This document shows, in pieces, positions 8,907 through 19,348 of a stretch of DNA of 64,000 bases. Every line of letters starts with the position of its first letter. Within the stretch, counting starts at the first letter, position 1. Origin of the DNA: Prolixibacteraceae bacterium (lineage in GTDB: Bacteria; Bacteroidota; Bacteroidia; Bacteroidales; Prolixibacteraceae); the NCBI GenBank assembly GCA_019856515.1, contig CP082230.1:1054001-1118000 (forward strand), read 5' to 3'. The translations under genes were made by a program, and so were the position numbers. A model generated the notes under the pieces. That model ran no database searches. It worked only from the letters and a program-made list of their open reading frames with translations, and was not told the DNA's origin.

Positions 8907-11900
8907 ATGAGAACATTTCTTTTTGCCTTTCTATTAGTTTTAATCCAGGACCAAGTGATGTCTCAACATCTATATTTTGACCATCTAACTGTTGAATCAG
9001 GACTATCCTCAAATAGAATTTTTAACATCTCACAAGATGATCGTGGTTATATATGGATGGGAACACAAAATGGGCTTAACAGGTATAATGGAAAGGAGTT
9101 CAAACATTTTATCCCAAGAGGTAATAAGCCTGGCTCAATAAAAGGAAATAATGTATTGGGAGTATATTCAGGTAAAAAAGGGAATATATGGGCTGTTACT
9201 AGAAATGGTGGCTTGAACTTTTTCGATGCTCAAAAAGAATCATTCGACCAATTTCCAGACTCAATATTTCCTTGTAGACAAGGATCCATTAAGAATATCA
9301 TTGAAGATGATCATGGAAATATACGATTTACATCTTCAGAAAAGTACTATTACTTTGATATAAAGAACAACCACATAAAACGTATTCTAAAGAGTAAAAA
9401 AGTTATATCACAATTTGAATATTCGACAGATACAATTGTAATTATCACCTCCAAGAGCATACTTTTCTATAACAAAAAAGGTGCGCTGAATAAAAGCATA
9501 AGTTATTACCACAATCAAAACATTATAGCTGCTTATTTATCAAGCAAAAAGAAGATTCATTTACTATCATCCAATGACGTTTCATTATTTGATCCCAAAA
9601 CGAGAACAACAACTCGAATTGTGAAATTTAATTCTAAAAAGCAAAGATGGCGACAAGAGATGTTGTCTAAAAATACAGACTTAGTATTTGATGGCGACAA
9701 CTATTGGATTACATCTAGAGGAAAACTATACTGTATAGACTCAAAAAAACAGGATATTCAAACTATAAATAATACCCCCAATAATAAATTTGATTTTCAT
9801 GGATTCCAAGTTAAACATGTCATGATTGACAAACATAATGATGTTTGGATTGCAACATATAACAACGGTCTAAATATATTCAAACGAAGTAATAATCAAT
9901 TTTACCACTATTACCCTTATAGCAAAATGGTTGGGACGAATAGTATTCCTCTGGTTCGTGCCCTTTGTCAAACAAAAAGTAATCGGATATGGGTTGGTTA
10001 CGAGGATAATGGAATTGGATACTATACTGAAAAAGACAATCAATACATTAACTGTTTTTCGACTGGACAATATATAAAATCCATCAGAGCAATATTTGAA
10101 GATAGTAAAGGAAACCTGTGGATTGGGACAAAAAATGGAATTTATTTAAAAAAGGTTGGCGATAAAACTCCTATTAATTTAAAACATGAATACAATATTC
10201 CTTTCCCTATTGGAATATGGAGTATTAAAGAAGACAAAAAAGGCCATATATGGCTTGGAGGAACAAGTCTTTTATCCATCAACTTAATGGACAAAGAGGT
10301 TACACATTACAATTACAAGTCTAAATCGAACATCGGTATAAGAGACATACTTTTTGATTCGCAATATGTTTGGCTCGCAACAAATTCTAGAGGTGTATTA
10401 CAGTTGAACCTCACGTCACACCCTTCGAGTCTGGAAAACAAAGAAACGATGAAGACTTATGAAGTCTGTGACCAAAAAGTCTTTCATTTAAGCGCTCAAA
10501 AAGATTATATATGGGCAGCAACAGCATCCGGATTATCTAGAATAGATAAAAAGAGTGGTAAGGTTGACAACTTTTATCAAAAAGACGGTTTATCAAACAA
10601 TATAGTCTATGCAACTTATACTGATAAAGATGAGAACCTATGGATTAGTACCGCCCGAGGAATAACATTTCTTGAAACAGAATCAATGCATTTTACGAGC
10701 TACCTTCCCAACCGATTTTTTCTAGATAATGCACAATATATGGATCGGAATGGACGAATATTCTTTGGTGGATATAATGGTTTTATCTCATTTGATCCCT
10801 CAAAGATTCGGGATAACTATTCACAACAACAACCATCTTTTGAAGAAATGTACCTAATAGGCGAAAAGCTTAGATACGATCAAAAAGATAATAATATTCT
10901 ATTAAAGTCTCTTGATCAAGTATCTGAGATTAAGCTTAAACATGATCAAAACACTTTTTCTTTTAAGGTTTTTATTCGTCCGATAACAAATACCACAGCA
11001 TCTTATCGTTATAAACTAGAAGGATTTCAAGACAATTGGGTGAATGCTGATAGGATGGATAACGTCATAAAATTCACTAAGATTCCTCCGGGGTACTACA
11101 AGTTAAGGATTCAAAATAGTCAAACTCTTCACCCAAAAGAGAGACAATTATCCATTATAATAATACCACCATTTTATCGTACTAATTGGTTTTATTTTAT
11201 GGTAATACTCTTAAGTATTTTGTTAATTGTCTCAATTATCAAATATCGTGAATATAAGATTAACCGACACAACATACAATTACAACGAGAGGTTGAAAAT
11301 AAAACATTAGAACTAAAAGATAAAAACATAAAAGTTAACCGACAAAAAGAGGAGATAAAAAATATATCTCATGAATTACATAAAGCAGATCAAGAAAAAC
11401 TTAATTTCTTCACAAATATTTCTCATGAATTAAAAACACCATTATCTCTTATCATCGGACATGTTGATTTTCTAAATAAAGAGGATCAAAACAAATCGGA
11501 TTCACTCGAAGCAATTCAAAGAAATGCAATCCAGCTGATGAACCATGTTGATGACATTGTTGATTTTAAAAAAGCATTTCAAGGAGAATTACAGCTAAAC
11601 TATGCAAATTGTGACTGCATTTATTTAATGAAACAATTAATAGATAACTTTAAATTTAAAGCATCCTTAAAATGGATTCATTTGCAGTTAGACAGCAACA
11701 GTAATGAGTTATTCTTACTTATTGACAAACACAAATTCGAAAAGATTATGACAAATCTTCTTTCTAATGCAATAAAATATACTCCGAACCATGGAAAAGT
11801 CACTGTTTCTATTGTGGAAAATGAAGGAAGTGTAAGGTTTAGATTTATTGATACAGGTTGTGGAATTACAGTAGCAGACAAAGATAAAGTATTTGAACGT

Positions 11901-12923
11901 TATTTCAGATCTGAAACAAATTATGCAAAAGGGCATGGTATGGGGCTTGCAATTGTTAAATCTTTGGTCGATCTACATGGAGGAACAATAACACTAAAAA
12001 GCACTATCGGAGAAGGGAGTTGTTTTACTGTGGAATTATTCAAGAAGGACAAAGAACTAGGGGCCTCGAACAATAATAAAACAAAACTTAACAATATTTA
12101 CTCCCATCCAATAAGGATTGATTCAAATCATATCGTTTCCCCTATGTCACTAATAAAAACAGGGGTACCATCTCTTTTAATTGTTGAAGACAACATTCAA
12201 ATTTCATCTCTATTATGCAAACTATTATCTGAAAATTATTCTATTGAACTTGCAAAGGATGGTAGAGATGCACTTAATAAATTAGAGAATAATGACGTAG
12301 ATTTAATTATTTCGGATATCATGATGCCTAGAATGGATGGAATTAGTCTATGTAGAGCATTAAAGAAAGATCAAAATTTTTCTCATATCCCCATCATACT
12401 ACTTTCAGCCAAGAGTGATGTAGAATCTCAAGTTGAAAGTTTCAAATTAGGGATCAATGACTATATAGAAAAACCATATAACTCTCAATTATTAAAAGCA
12501 AGAGTAGAAGCACTGATTCAAAACAGAAAAAAATTACAAGAAAACCTTTTATCAGAAAAATTCATTGTCAATCATGATAACAATATAGATCTACCAGAAA
12601 AAAAATTTCTTGAAAAAGTCTGGAAAATAACAAATAAGTACTATAGTGATAGTAACTTCTCAATTTCATTTTTGGGAAAAGAAATTGGAATGAGCCAAGC
12701 AACATTTTACAGGAAATTCAAAGGTCTAACGGGACAATCCCCAATTGATTTCTTGAAAAGCTTTAGAATAAAAAAAGCAGAATCATTATTGAAATCACAC
12801 AAACATTCAATATCTGAAGTATGTACGATGGTTGGATACCGTAGTGCATCCCAATTTAGGAAAGCATTTAAAGAGATCTATAACCTAAGCCCCTCAGAGT
12901 ATGCGAAGAACATTGTAATATAA
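8907..12923 (+). CDS. Hybrid two-component system sensor-regulator (HTCS)
   Basis: 1338 residues. Domains in order: signal peptide (about 1-20); two-propeller periplasmic sensor built of repeated IWxGTxxGLxxY/F blades (about 20-650); Y_Y_Y domain (about 680-750); one membrane helix (about 758-780); coiled coil; histidine kinase with H in FFTNISHELKTPL (about 840) and ATPase N box LLSNAIKYTPN; receiver with D in IISDIMMP (about 1136-1137); AraC-type helix-turn-helix (about 1240-1338). HTCS proteins bind oligosaccharides in the periplasm and switch on polysaccharide-utilisation loci. Its nearest partner is the divergent cupin operon. The nearest SusCD locus is 13-21 kb away and has no regulator of its own. 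The target operon is inferred, not shown. Confidence 0.93.
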   Translation: MRTFLFAFLLVLIQDQVMSQHLYFDHLTVESGLSSNRIFNISQDDRGYIWMGTQNGLNRYNGKEFKHFIPRGNKPGSIKGNNVLGVYSGKKGNIWAVTRNGGLNFFDAQKESFDQFPDSIFPCRQGSIKNIIEDDHGNIRFTSSEKYYYFDIKNNHIKRILKSKKVISQFEYSTDTIVIITSKSILFYNKKGALNKSISYYHNQNIIAAYLSSKKKIHLLSSNDVSLFDPKTRTTTRIVKFNSKKQRWRQEMLSKNTDLVFDGDNYWITSRGKLYCIDSKKQDIQTINNTPNNKFDFHGFQVKHVMIDKHNDVWIATYNNGLNIFKRSNNQFYHYYPYSKMVGTNSIPLVRALCQTKSNRIWVGYEDNGIGYYTEKDNQYINCFSTGQYIKSIRAIFEDSKGNLWIGTKNGIYLKKVGDKTPINLKHEYNIPFPIGIWSIKEDKKGHIWLGGTSLLSINLMDKEVTHYNYKSKSNIGIRDILFDSQYVWLATNSRGVLQLNLTSHPSSLENKETMKTYEVCDQKVFHLSAQKDYIWAATASGLSRIDKKSGKVDNFYQKDGLSNNIVYATYTDKDENLWISTARGITFLETESMHFTSYLPNRFFLDNAQYMDRNGRIFFGGYNGFISFDPSKIRDNYSQQQPSFEEMYLIGEKLRYDQKDNNILLKSLDQVSEIKLKHDQNTFSFKVFIRPITNTTASYRYKLEGFQDNWVNADRMDNVIKFTKIPPGYYKLRIQNSQTLHPKERQLSIIIIPPFYRTNWFYFMVILLSILLIVSIIKYREYKINRHNIQLQREVENKTLELKDKNIKVNRQKEEIKNISHELHKADQEKLNFFTNISHELKTPLSLIIGHVDFLNKEDQNKSDSLEAIQRNAIQLMNHVDDIVDFKKAFQGELQLNYANCDCIYLMKQLIDNFKFKASLKWIHLQLDSNSNELFLLIDKHKFEKIMTNLLSNAIKYTPNHGKVTVSIVENEGSVRFRFIDTGCGITVADKDKVFERYFRSETNYAKGHGMGLAIVKSLVDLHGGTITLKSTIGEGSCFTVELFKKDKELGASNNNKTKLNNIYSHPIRIDSNHIVSPMSLIKTGVPSLLIVEDNIQISSLLCKLLSENYSIELAKDGRDALNKLENNDVDLIISDIMMPRMDGISLCRALKKDQNFSHIPIILLSAKSDVESQVESFKLGINDYIEKPYNSQLLKARVEALIQNRKKLQENLLSEKFIVNHDNNIDLPEKKFLEKVWKITNKYYSDSNFSISFLGKEIGMSQATFYRKFKGLTGQSPIDFLKSFRIKKAESLLKSHKHSISEVCTMVGYRSASQFRKAFKEIYNLSPSEYAKNIVI

Positions 12924-12977
12924 AAATTGTATAACAAGACATACTTGAACACCGATGCTTGAATAAGCATTCTAAAC

Positions 12978-13027
12978 GTAACACTAAACAAAGTGATCAT
13001 GATAGTTCATTCTTGGTATAGTGTTAC
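12978..13027. terminator. Possible bidirectional terminator between convergent genes
   Basis: GTAACACTA (12978-12986) pairs with TAGTGTTAC (13019-13027), a 9-bp inverted repeat with a 32-base loop, between the HTCS gene and the minus-strand gene at 13076. There is no strong T run and the loop is long, so the call is weak. Confidence 0.3.
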
Positions 13028-13075
13028 CGAAACATAGTTCTCAACGCCCAATAGATCATCAAATCTATGCCTATT

Positions 13076-13609
13076 CTACTTGAATAAGTCGAATAGTTCT
13101 ATCAGAGTTTGATTAATTATCTCAGAACCGTACTTCTCAAAGCGTCTTTTATATGTTCTCTTTTTCTTTTTTAGAGCCAGCTCTTCTAAAGAATGATGGA
13201 TAATATGATCATGATAATTGTGATTCAAAGAAGGAATTGACTTAAATTCAACTAAATCAATCTTGCTTATCTTCACATAGTAATACGATTTATCAAAGAG
13301 GATCTCAACATCAAAGTTAGCTTTCATTTGCAACAGATAAATAGGACACTTGGAACGCGAAACATTAGTCTTTCTGTAATCAAAAAAGACATCATTACAA
13401 TGAAAATTGGATTTATTATTCTCAAAATCATACCCTGATTGAGTAAACTTTTTAAAAAGAGAATCTTTTGTTATTTCGATTGAGTGTATTGTTTCAAAAC
13501 GTGCTTCCCAAATAATCTGGCTGTTTTCAGTTCGGAAATTATCTAAACCCTTTCCTATTGATAAAAAAGGGAACGATAACAATATGGTAAACAATATAGT
13601 TTTTCTCAT
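13076..13609 (-). CDS. Small secreted protein of unknown function
   Basis: 177 residues with a clear signal peptide (about 1-19, ...FLSIGKG). The mature part has two cysteines (FHCND, SKCPI) that could form a disulfide. A strand-rich middle (FDVEILFDKSYYYVKISKIDLVEF) is followed by a lysine/arginine-rich segment (about 147-157) near the C-terminus. The start of the mature part (IIWEARFET) is reminiscent of DUF4468-type periplasmic proteins, but I cannot confirm membership. It stands alone: the HTCS gene converges on it and an IS4-type element lies upstream. No function is proposed. Confidence 0.5.
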   Translation of the reverse strand: MRKTILFTILLSFPFLSIGKGLDNFRTENSQIIWEARFETIHSIEITKDSLFKKFTQSGYDFENNKSNFHCNDVFFDYRKTNVSRSKCPIYLLQMKANFDVEILFDKSYYYVKISKIDLVEFKSIPSLNHNYHDHIIHHSLEELALKKKKRTYKRRFEKYGSEIINQTLIELFDLFK

Positions 13610-13890
13610 TTTCCATGGTTAAAAAATTAATACTAATCTTATCTAAATTTCCTAACTAACATGGGATATTTTCGTACTATATGTAACAATAAAAATCAAA
13701 ATATGTTTAGGCTATCTCTAATAAAATCAGAAACAACGACATTATCCTCAATCAACTAAGGATAGAGATAATCGTACCCAACACTATGATTGGGCACGAC
13801 TAAGGAGGATTAATATCTCTTTATTACATCGTAGAATAGATTACACTAAAATACACGACAAAATATTCTTTATAAACATTATACTTAACT
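13610..13890. other. Intergenic stretch left of the IS4-type element
   Basis: 281 bases, continuing after the insertion at 15241. It would carry the promoter of the secreted-protein gene. Two short hairpins are visible: TATCCT/AGGATA around 13744-13766 and CCCAA/TTGGG around 13779-13795. No coding sequence is recognisable. Confidence 0.4.
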
Positions 13891-15240
13891 CAATACTTCG
13901 GTAGTTTTCCATATAAACAACTAATAGTCAGTTGTTTATCAGTTGAATTATTTTGTTGTATCATTAATTTTCAGTATCTTATATATGTGTAAATTACAAT
14001 ATTTAAGTTGACTACTGATGAAAAAAACGATATATAAGGAATGTATTTCTAGAACACTCTCCAAGATGTCAGATATTGGTTTGGCAAGACGTAATTTTAT
14101 GATTGAGACAATTTATTTATTCTTAAGTATTATGGGAAAAATAAACTTTTTACAGTTGTCTCGTTATGGATCTAAAAATGAAAAAACTTATAGGAATCAA
14201 TTTGAAAAACGTTTTGACTTTCTGAATTTTAACTATTATCTACTTGAAGAAAATAAGTGTTCTGAATATGTTATAGCTTTTGATCCTTCATACATCAATA
14301 AGTCTGGCAAACGTACTGCAGGAATGGATGTGTTCTGGTCAGGGTGTGCAGGAAAGGCCAAACGAGGATTAGAGATTGGAGGTATTGCAGCAGTAGATGT
14401 TGTTAAAAACACAGCCTTTCATCTTGAAGCTGTTCAAACAATACCCAAGCCAAAGCAGAATCTAAATGACTGGTATATTAGTGTGATGACTGAAAGGATA
14501 TCATCGCTTAAAAAGATATCTAAATATCTTGTTGTAGATGCGTGGTTTTCAAATAGAAAGTTCATAACTAACATGATAGAACATGAAGTAAATGTTGTGT
14601 CTCGTCTTCGTTGTAATGCTCATCTTAAATATTATTATACGGGATCAAAGACTGGTAAAAGAGGGAGACCTAGAGTGTATGGTGATAAAGTAAACTGTAA
14701 AGAGATTGATGAAAAATACTTTGATTTGGTAGAGGAAACAGAAACTTATACCTTATATTCAGCTGTTGTATATTCGATTTCATTGAAGAGAAAAATACGT
14801 CTTGCTTATTATCAATCTTTAAATGGTAAAGGGAAAACGGATTACAAAATGTATTTCTCTACAGACATTAATTTAGAGCCAACAAAGATATATGATTATT
14901 ACAAGAAGCGTTTCCAAATAGAATTTATATACAGAGATGCAAAGCAATACACCGGATTGAATGATTGTCAGGCTCAAAGTGAAAACAAACTCCACTTTCA
15001 CTTTAATATGTCTATGACATCAGTGAATATAGCTAAGATAGCTGATTGGCTAGATCAAGAGAGTATACAGCAATCCCCTTTTTCATTGAACAACATCAAG
15101 AAGCTGAATTTTAATGAGTTAATGCTAAATGTGTTTTTATCTAAAATTGGGGTAAATACTAACTTGCAGAAAATACAGAAAGTGATAAAAAAGATCCGAT
15201 TATATGGGACAAATGCCGCCTAAAAACTCCCGAAGTATTG
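13891..15240 (+). mobile_element. Complete IS4-family insertion sequence, 1350 bp, with 6-bp target duplication
   Basis: The left end CAATACTTCGGTAGTTTT (13891-13908) is repeated inverted at the right end (15223-15240) with one mismatch in 18. The element is bordered on both sides by TTAACT (13885-13890 and 15241-15246), a 6-bp target duplication. One intact transposase fills it, and its stop codon TAA (15221-15223) touches the right inverted repeat. The precise ends and the duplication indicate recent, simple transposition. Confidence 0.9.
14018..15223 (+). CDS. IS4-family DDE transposase
   Basis: 401 residues. The diagnostic IS4 signature Y-(2)-R-(3)-E-(6)-K is complete in YKKRFQIEFIYRDAK (about 296-310). 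The two preceding aspartates of the triad are likely those in IAFDPSYI (about 91) and LVVDAWFSN (about 175). The length fits the family, and the frame is intact from the ATG, 127 bases inside the left end, to the right inverted repeat. It catalyses excision and insertion of its own element. Nothing else is carried by the element. The insertion lies between genes and does not visibly break one. Confidence 0.93.
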   Translation: MKKTIYKECISRTLSKMSDIGLARRNFMIETIYLFLSIMGKINFLQLSRYGSKNEKTYRNQFEKRFDFLNFNYYLLEENKCSEYVIAFDPSYINKSGKRTAGMDVFWSGCAGKAKRGLEIGGIAAVDVVKNTAFHLEAVQTIPKPKQNLNDWYISVMTERISSLKKISKYLVVDAWFSNRKFITNMIEHEVNVVSRLRCNAHLKYYYTGSKTGKRGRPRVYGDKVNCKEIDEKYFDLVEETETYTLYSAVVYSISLKRKIRLAYYQSLNGKGKTDYKMYFSTDINLEPTKIYDYYKKRFQIEFIYRDAKQYTGLNDCQAQSENKLHFHFNMSMTSVNIAKIADWLDQESIQQSPFSLNNIKKLNFNELMLNVFLSKIGVNTNLQKIQKVIKKIRLYGTNAA

Positions 15241-15298
15241 TTAACTATAACACACGAAATAATACCAACTCTATGTATTATCAATTTCGCCGTGTATA

Positions 15299-17554
15299 TT
15301 ATTGACGAAAATATTGGGAAAGATACTTGGCTGTAAATGAGTTTTCACACGTAACAATACTCTTTGGTGTTCCTTCTACAACGACTTCGCCACCAGCAAC
15401 ACCACCTTCGGGACCAATATCTATGATCCAATCTGCATTGCAAATCACATCCAAATTATGCTCAATTACCACAACCGTGTTACCATTATCAACCAATCGA
15501 TCCAATATCTGATTGACCTTTTTAATATCTGACATATGAAGACCAGTAGTAGGTTCATCTAAGACGTAGATATTACTATTTTTATGTAACTCTCTAGATA
15601 ATTTAATCCTTTGACATTCTCCTCCAGAAAGAGTTGATAAAGGTTGTCCTAATTTTAGATAACCTAAACCAACATCAACCATCAATTGTAATCGTTTTTT
15701 AATCTCTAGATCTGTAAAAAAGACTCTTGCTTGATTAATAGTCATATCTAAAACATCAACAATAGTTTTATTCTGATAACGATACTTTAGTACTTCATCT
15801 TTATATCTTATTCCTTTACAGGTCTCACATGTTGATTTTACTGAATCGAGAAAAGCCATTTCAATGGTTATATAGCCTAACCCATTACAACTTGGGCAAG
15901 CACCGGTAGAATTAAAACTAAAAATAGGCGCCGTACCATTGGTATGTTTAGCAAATAACTTCCTGATTAAATCAAAAACACCTGTATAAGTAGCAGGAAT
16001 AGATCTTTCGGATTGCCCTACAGGAGCTTGGTCAATTACTATTGCTCCCTTGTGTTGTTTTAAAAACTCCTTATGGATCAAACTGCTTTTACCTGAACCT
16101 GCGACACCAGTAATACAAGTTAAAACACCTTTGGGGATTTCTACAGAAATATTCTTAAGGTTATTTGTATTGGCATCATTAACGGCATAATACCCCTTAT
16201 GACCACGGACATTTTCCTTTAATACTATATCTAAATTTAAGTACTGAGCGGTAATTGTATCAGCATCTTTCAGTTTCTCATAAGTCCCCTCAAAAACAAT
16301 TTCACCACCTTTTGATCCTGCCATTGGGCCAACATCAACCACATGATCAGCAATCTTAATTACATCAGGGTCATGTTCGACAACGAGCACTGTGTTTCCA
16401 TTGTCTCTTAACTTCTGTAATAACTCATTTACAAGATGTACATCACGAGGATGAAGCCCTACACTAGGCTCATCTAAGATGTATAACATTTCAGTCAAAC
16501 TACAACCTAACTGTTTTGCTAGTTTCACCCTTTGTGCTTCTCCTCCTGATAATGTACCTGTTTCTCTTGATAAGTTTAAATAACCAACGCCTATGTGAAT
16601 AAGATGAGACAAACGATCGATAATTTGATTCGTTACCGTAAAAACAGTCTCATCCTTAACCGTTTGCATAAACTCATAGAGTTCGGTTAATTGCATTTGA
16701 GACAATTCATGTATATTAGCTCTATTAACTTTCACAGTCAATGCACCTTGGTTAATTCTAGCACCACCGCAAACATTACAAGGAGAACCATTGATATATC
16801 GCGTAATAATATCCTGCTTCTTTTTCGAAAGCGATGCAATATCTTTATTTAAATACAACCGGCAAATCTTACGATATATCCCTTCGTAATTACCATTCAT
16901 GAAACCAGCCTCATCCCCCATTTTATATCTTATCGATTTTGCATAAAGAAAATCATGAATCTCTTGATCACTAAATTCCTTTAATGGCTTATCAAAATCG
17001 AATAAATTAGAGAGTAAAACCTGTTTCCAATAGATTGTTCCGACACGAAATTCTTCAAATACTATCGCTCCCTCATTAATGCTTTTATTCCAATCAACGA
17101 TCGAGTTTACATCAAGACGAGTAACTTTTCCTGTTCCACTACATTCATTACACATCCCCTCTGGTGTATTAAAAGAAAAAAGATTAGATGCTCCAATAGA
17201 TGGGACTCCAATTCTTGAATATAGTAGTCGCAAATATGTATAGATCTCCGTAGTAGTCCCAACTGTCGATCGTGCATTTCCTGCAAAACGTTTTTGATCC
17301 ATTAAGATCGTTGGGGATAGGTTTTCTATCACATCATATGCAGGCTGTTCATATTTAGGTAGACGACTTCGAGCAAAACTACTAAATGTATCATACAGTT
17401 GTCTTTGTGCCTCTGCATTAATTGTTTGAAAAACTAATGATGATTTCCCAGACCCTGAAACACCAGTAAATACTACAATCTTATTGCGAGGAATCTCAAT
17501 ATCAAACCCCTTAAGGTTATTTTGTTCTGCTCCTTTTATTATAATATTACTCAT
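15299..17554 (-). CDS. Short UvrA-like ABC ATPase (UvrA2/DrrC-type excinuclease subunit homologue)
   Basis: 751 residues, against about 940 for housekeeping UvrA. Two ABC ATPase modules are present: Walker [10 protein letters not shown] (31-39) with signature LSGGEAQR (about 333), and Walker [10 protein letters not shown] (about 481-489) with signature LSGGECQR (about 638). Walker B segments ([20 protein letters not shown]) and zinc-module cysteine pairs ([25 protein letters not shown]) are also there. The sequence goes almost directly from the first Walker A region to [11 protein letters not shown], so the UvrB-binding domain is missing or much reduced. That is the hallmark of UvrA2-type proteins linked to resistance to DNA-binding drugs. 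It overlaps the upstream reductase gene by 4 bases (ATGA), so the two are translationally coupled. The true nucleotide-excision role is doubtful. Confidence 0.85.
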   Translation of the reverse strand: MSNIIIKGAEQNNLKGFDIEIPRNKIVVFTGVSGSGKSSLVFQTINAEAQRQLYDTFSSFARSRLPKYEQPAYDVIENLSPTILMDQKRFAGNARSTVGTTTEIYTYLRLLYSRIGVPSIGASNLFSFNTPEGMCNECSGTGKVTRLDVNSIVDWNKSINEGAIVFEEFRVGTIYWKQVLLSNLFDFDKPLKEFSDQEIHDFLYAKSIRYKMGDEAGFMNGNYEGIYRKICRLYLNKDIASLSKKKQDIITRYINGSPCNVCGGARINQGALTVKVNRANIHELSQMQLTELYEFMQTVKDETVFTVTNQIIDRLSHLIHIGVGYLNLSRETGTLSGGEAQRVKLAKQLGCSLTEMLYILDEPSVGLHPRDVHLVNELLQKLRDNGNTVLVVEHDPDVIKIADHVVDVGPMAGSKGGEIVFEGTYEKLKDADTITAQYLNLDIVLKENVRGHKGYYAVNDANTNNLKNISVEIPKGVLTCITGVAGSGKSSLIHKEFLKQHKGAIVIDQAPVGQSERSIPATYTGVFDLIRKLFAKHTNGTAPIFSFNSTGACPSCNGLGYITIEMAFLDSVKSTCETCKGIRYKDEVLKYRYQNKTIVDVLDMTINQARVFFTDLEIKKRLQLMVDVGLGYLKLGQPLSTLSGGECQRIKLSRELHKNSNIYVLDEPTTGLHMSDIKKVNQILDRLVDNGNTVVVIEHNLDVICNADWIIDIGPEGGVAGGEVVVEGTPKSIVTCENSFTAKYLSQYFRQ

Positions 17555-18081
17555 TGTTTCACATAATGAAGCTGTACCACACCAGAGTCAAAAGATTTGC
17601 AAGGAAGAGCCTTAAGATCAATTGGATTAACTCCTCCTACAAACAGACGTTTTCCATCTCCAAGAATAGTAGGAATAACAGTTATGACATACTCGTCTAT
17701 TAGATTCTTTTCCATAAGAAGCTTGACGATTTGTCCTCCACCATCACAAACAATATTCTTTCCCTCTTTTGATCTTAAGTCTACAATTAAAGACTCAATA
17801 TCTTGGTTATAAAAGGTAATATTCTTTTGTTTTTCAATATTTTGTCGTGTAATCACATAACAGTCTAAATTCCTAGCTTGAGGTAACGTTCCCCCTGTTA
17901 GCGTCAAAATAACATCATATGTATTTTTCCCTACGATATAGGTATCGATATCTTTATAGAAGTCATTGTAACCATAATCCTCCCCTTCTACCATAACCTG
18001 GTCTAGCCATGAAATATCATCGTTCTTTGTCGCAATATATCCATCAAGACTCATACTAATATACAGAATTACTTTTCTCAT
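17551..18081 (-). CDS. Dihydrofolate reductase-like protein (RibD C-terminal domain family)
   Basis: 176 residues. The start [17 protein letters not shown], the segment [12 protein letters not shown] and the glycine-rich [22 protein letters not shown] are typical of RibD_C/YyaP-YwjB-type reductases, which bind NADPH with a DHFR-like fold. These stand-alone proteins are usually annotated only as DHFR family; their substrates are mostly unknown. It is first in a two-gene operon with the UvrA-like ATPase (4-base overlap) and divergent from the WYL regulator 199 bases away. This suggests that the regulator controls the pair. A drug- or damage-response role is inference. Confidence 0.85.
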   Translation of the reverse strand: MRKVILYISMSLDGYIATKNDDISWLDQVMVEGEDYGYNDFYKDIDTYIVGKNTYDVILTLTGGTLPQARNLDCYVITRQNIEKQKNITFYNQDIESLIVDLRSKEGKNIVCDGGGQIVKLLMEKNLIDEYVITVIPTILGDGKRLFVGGVNPIDLKALPCKSFDSGVVQLHYVKQ

Positions 18082-18280
18082 TGTGATTTGTTTTTTTATT
18101 TAGAACGGCAAAGATCTAGAATATGTTTATTCTATCATTGTACAAAATTTACCTGATTATACTTTCTCAACAAATAGTTACTATATTCACTTATAATTCT
18201 ATCGCGAATCTATCAATTACAGCTATGTAATAAACTTATGGATAACATTTGCAGAATATCTACCAATTACAAGATACAAA

Positions 18281-19216
18281 ATGAGAAACTATAGTTTAAT
18301 CCGGATGTGTGCCATTGTTCGTTATCTAGAGAACAAACTTGACAGAAATGGCGAACCTAGAGAATTTATCTCCAAAAAAGAACTAGAAACATATCTAAAA
18401 CAAACACCTGAAGGACAAGATGGGCTTCTTTCCATATCAGGCAGATCGATAGATAGAAGTATTGAAGAACTACGTTCCATGAATGTTAACATTAAATACT
18501 CACACAGTTATAAGGGCTATGCCATAGAACACCTTCCTGAAGATGAAGCAATATGTCAGGAACAACAGCAGAGAATTGTAGAGATGTTTAATATGATTGA
18601 TGTGATGAGAACGGATCATGGATTTAGTAAGTTTCTTCACTTCGAAAAACGTGACCGTTTAGGCACACAATTTCTCATGACTCTTTTGAAATCATGTCAA
18701 AAGAAGTCTATTACACAGATAACCTATCATTCATTCTATAAAGAAGAAGAGAATAAGCTTGTAGAACCCTACTTTGTCAAGGAGTGGGAAGGGCGATGGT
18801 ATCTTATCGCCATGGACAAAAGCAAACGAGCATTAAGGACCTATGCTTTTGATCGTTTAAAAGAGGTCAAAGTATACAATAATCAAACATTTAATGACCA
18901 ATTTAGAGAGGAGGCAGTTCACTATTTTGATCACTGTATCGGCATATTTGGAAGCAATAATAAAAAACCAGAAGAGGTGATAATAAGATGTTCTAAAAGA
19001 CAAGCTAAATTCGTTGAAACAAAACCTCTTCATCAGACTCAGACAATGTGCGAAGATGAAGATGGGTGGACGACTTTTAAATACAAAATATGTGTAACCT
19101 ATGATCTATTAAAAGAATTACTTAGTTATGGACCAGAGGTAGTAGTAATAAAGCCCGATCGTTTAAGGGAAGAAATGATAGATAATCTTGAAAGATCGTT
19201 ATGCCTATACGAATGA
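18281..19216 (+). CDS. WYL-domain transcriptional regulator (YafY/DeoR-like)
   Basis: 311 residues. The N-terminal winged helix-turn-helix (about 1-90) includes RSIDRSIEELRSMNVNI as recognition helix and wing. The central WYL domain (about 140-220) has the motif in EGRWYLIAMD and RTYAFDRLKEV. The C-terminal WCX-like extension runs to the end. WYL regulators sense ligands, often nucleic-acid fragments or nucleotides, and several respond to DNA damage. The gene is divergent from the reductase/UvrA-like pair with a 199-base shared upstream region, the usual arrangement for a local regulator. It ends at a bidirectional terminator shared with the M16 peptidase gene. Confidence 0.85.
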   Translation: MRNYSLIRMCAIVRYLENKLDRNGEPREFISKKELETYLKQTPEGQDGLLSISGRSIDRSIEELRSMNVNIKYSHSYKGYAIEHLPEDEAICQEQQQRIVEMFNMIDVMRTDHGFSKFLHFEKRDRLGTQFLMTLLKSCQKKSITQITYHSFYKEEENKLVEPYFVKEWEGRWYLIAMDKSKRALRTYAFDRLKEVKVYNNQTFNDQFREEAVHYFDHCIGIFGSNNKKPEEVIIRCSKRQAKFVETKPLHQTQTMCEDEDGWTTFKYKICVTYDLLKELLSYGPEVVVIKPDRLREEMIDNLERSLCLYE

Positions 19217-19294
19217 TCTAAATAATATCACAATATTATCCATCTTCAATCTACATTTGATCAGCTCAAGTGAGAACACAGATTCATCAAATAC

Positions 19295-19323
19295 AAAAAG
19301 CCATCTCGAAGAGATAGCTTTTT
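19295..19323. terminator. Bidirectional intrinsic terminator
   Basis: AAAAAGCCATCTC and GAGATAGCTTTTT form a 13-bp stem with one mismatch around a GAA loop. A/T tracts on both sides let it serve both the WYL regulator (+) and the M16 peptidase (-). Confidence 0.85.
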
Positions 19324-19348
19324 GTAATATGTGATAACGTATTATTGA

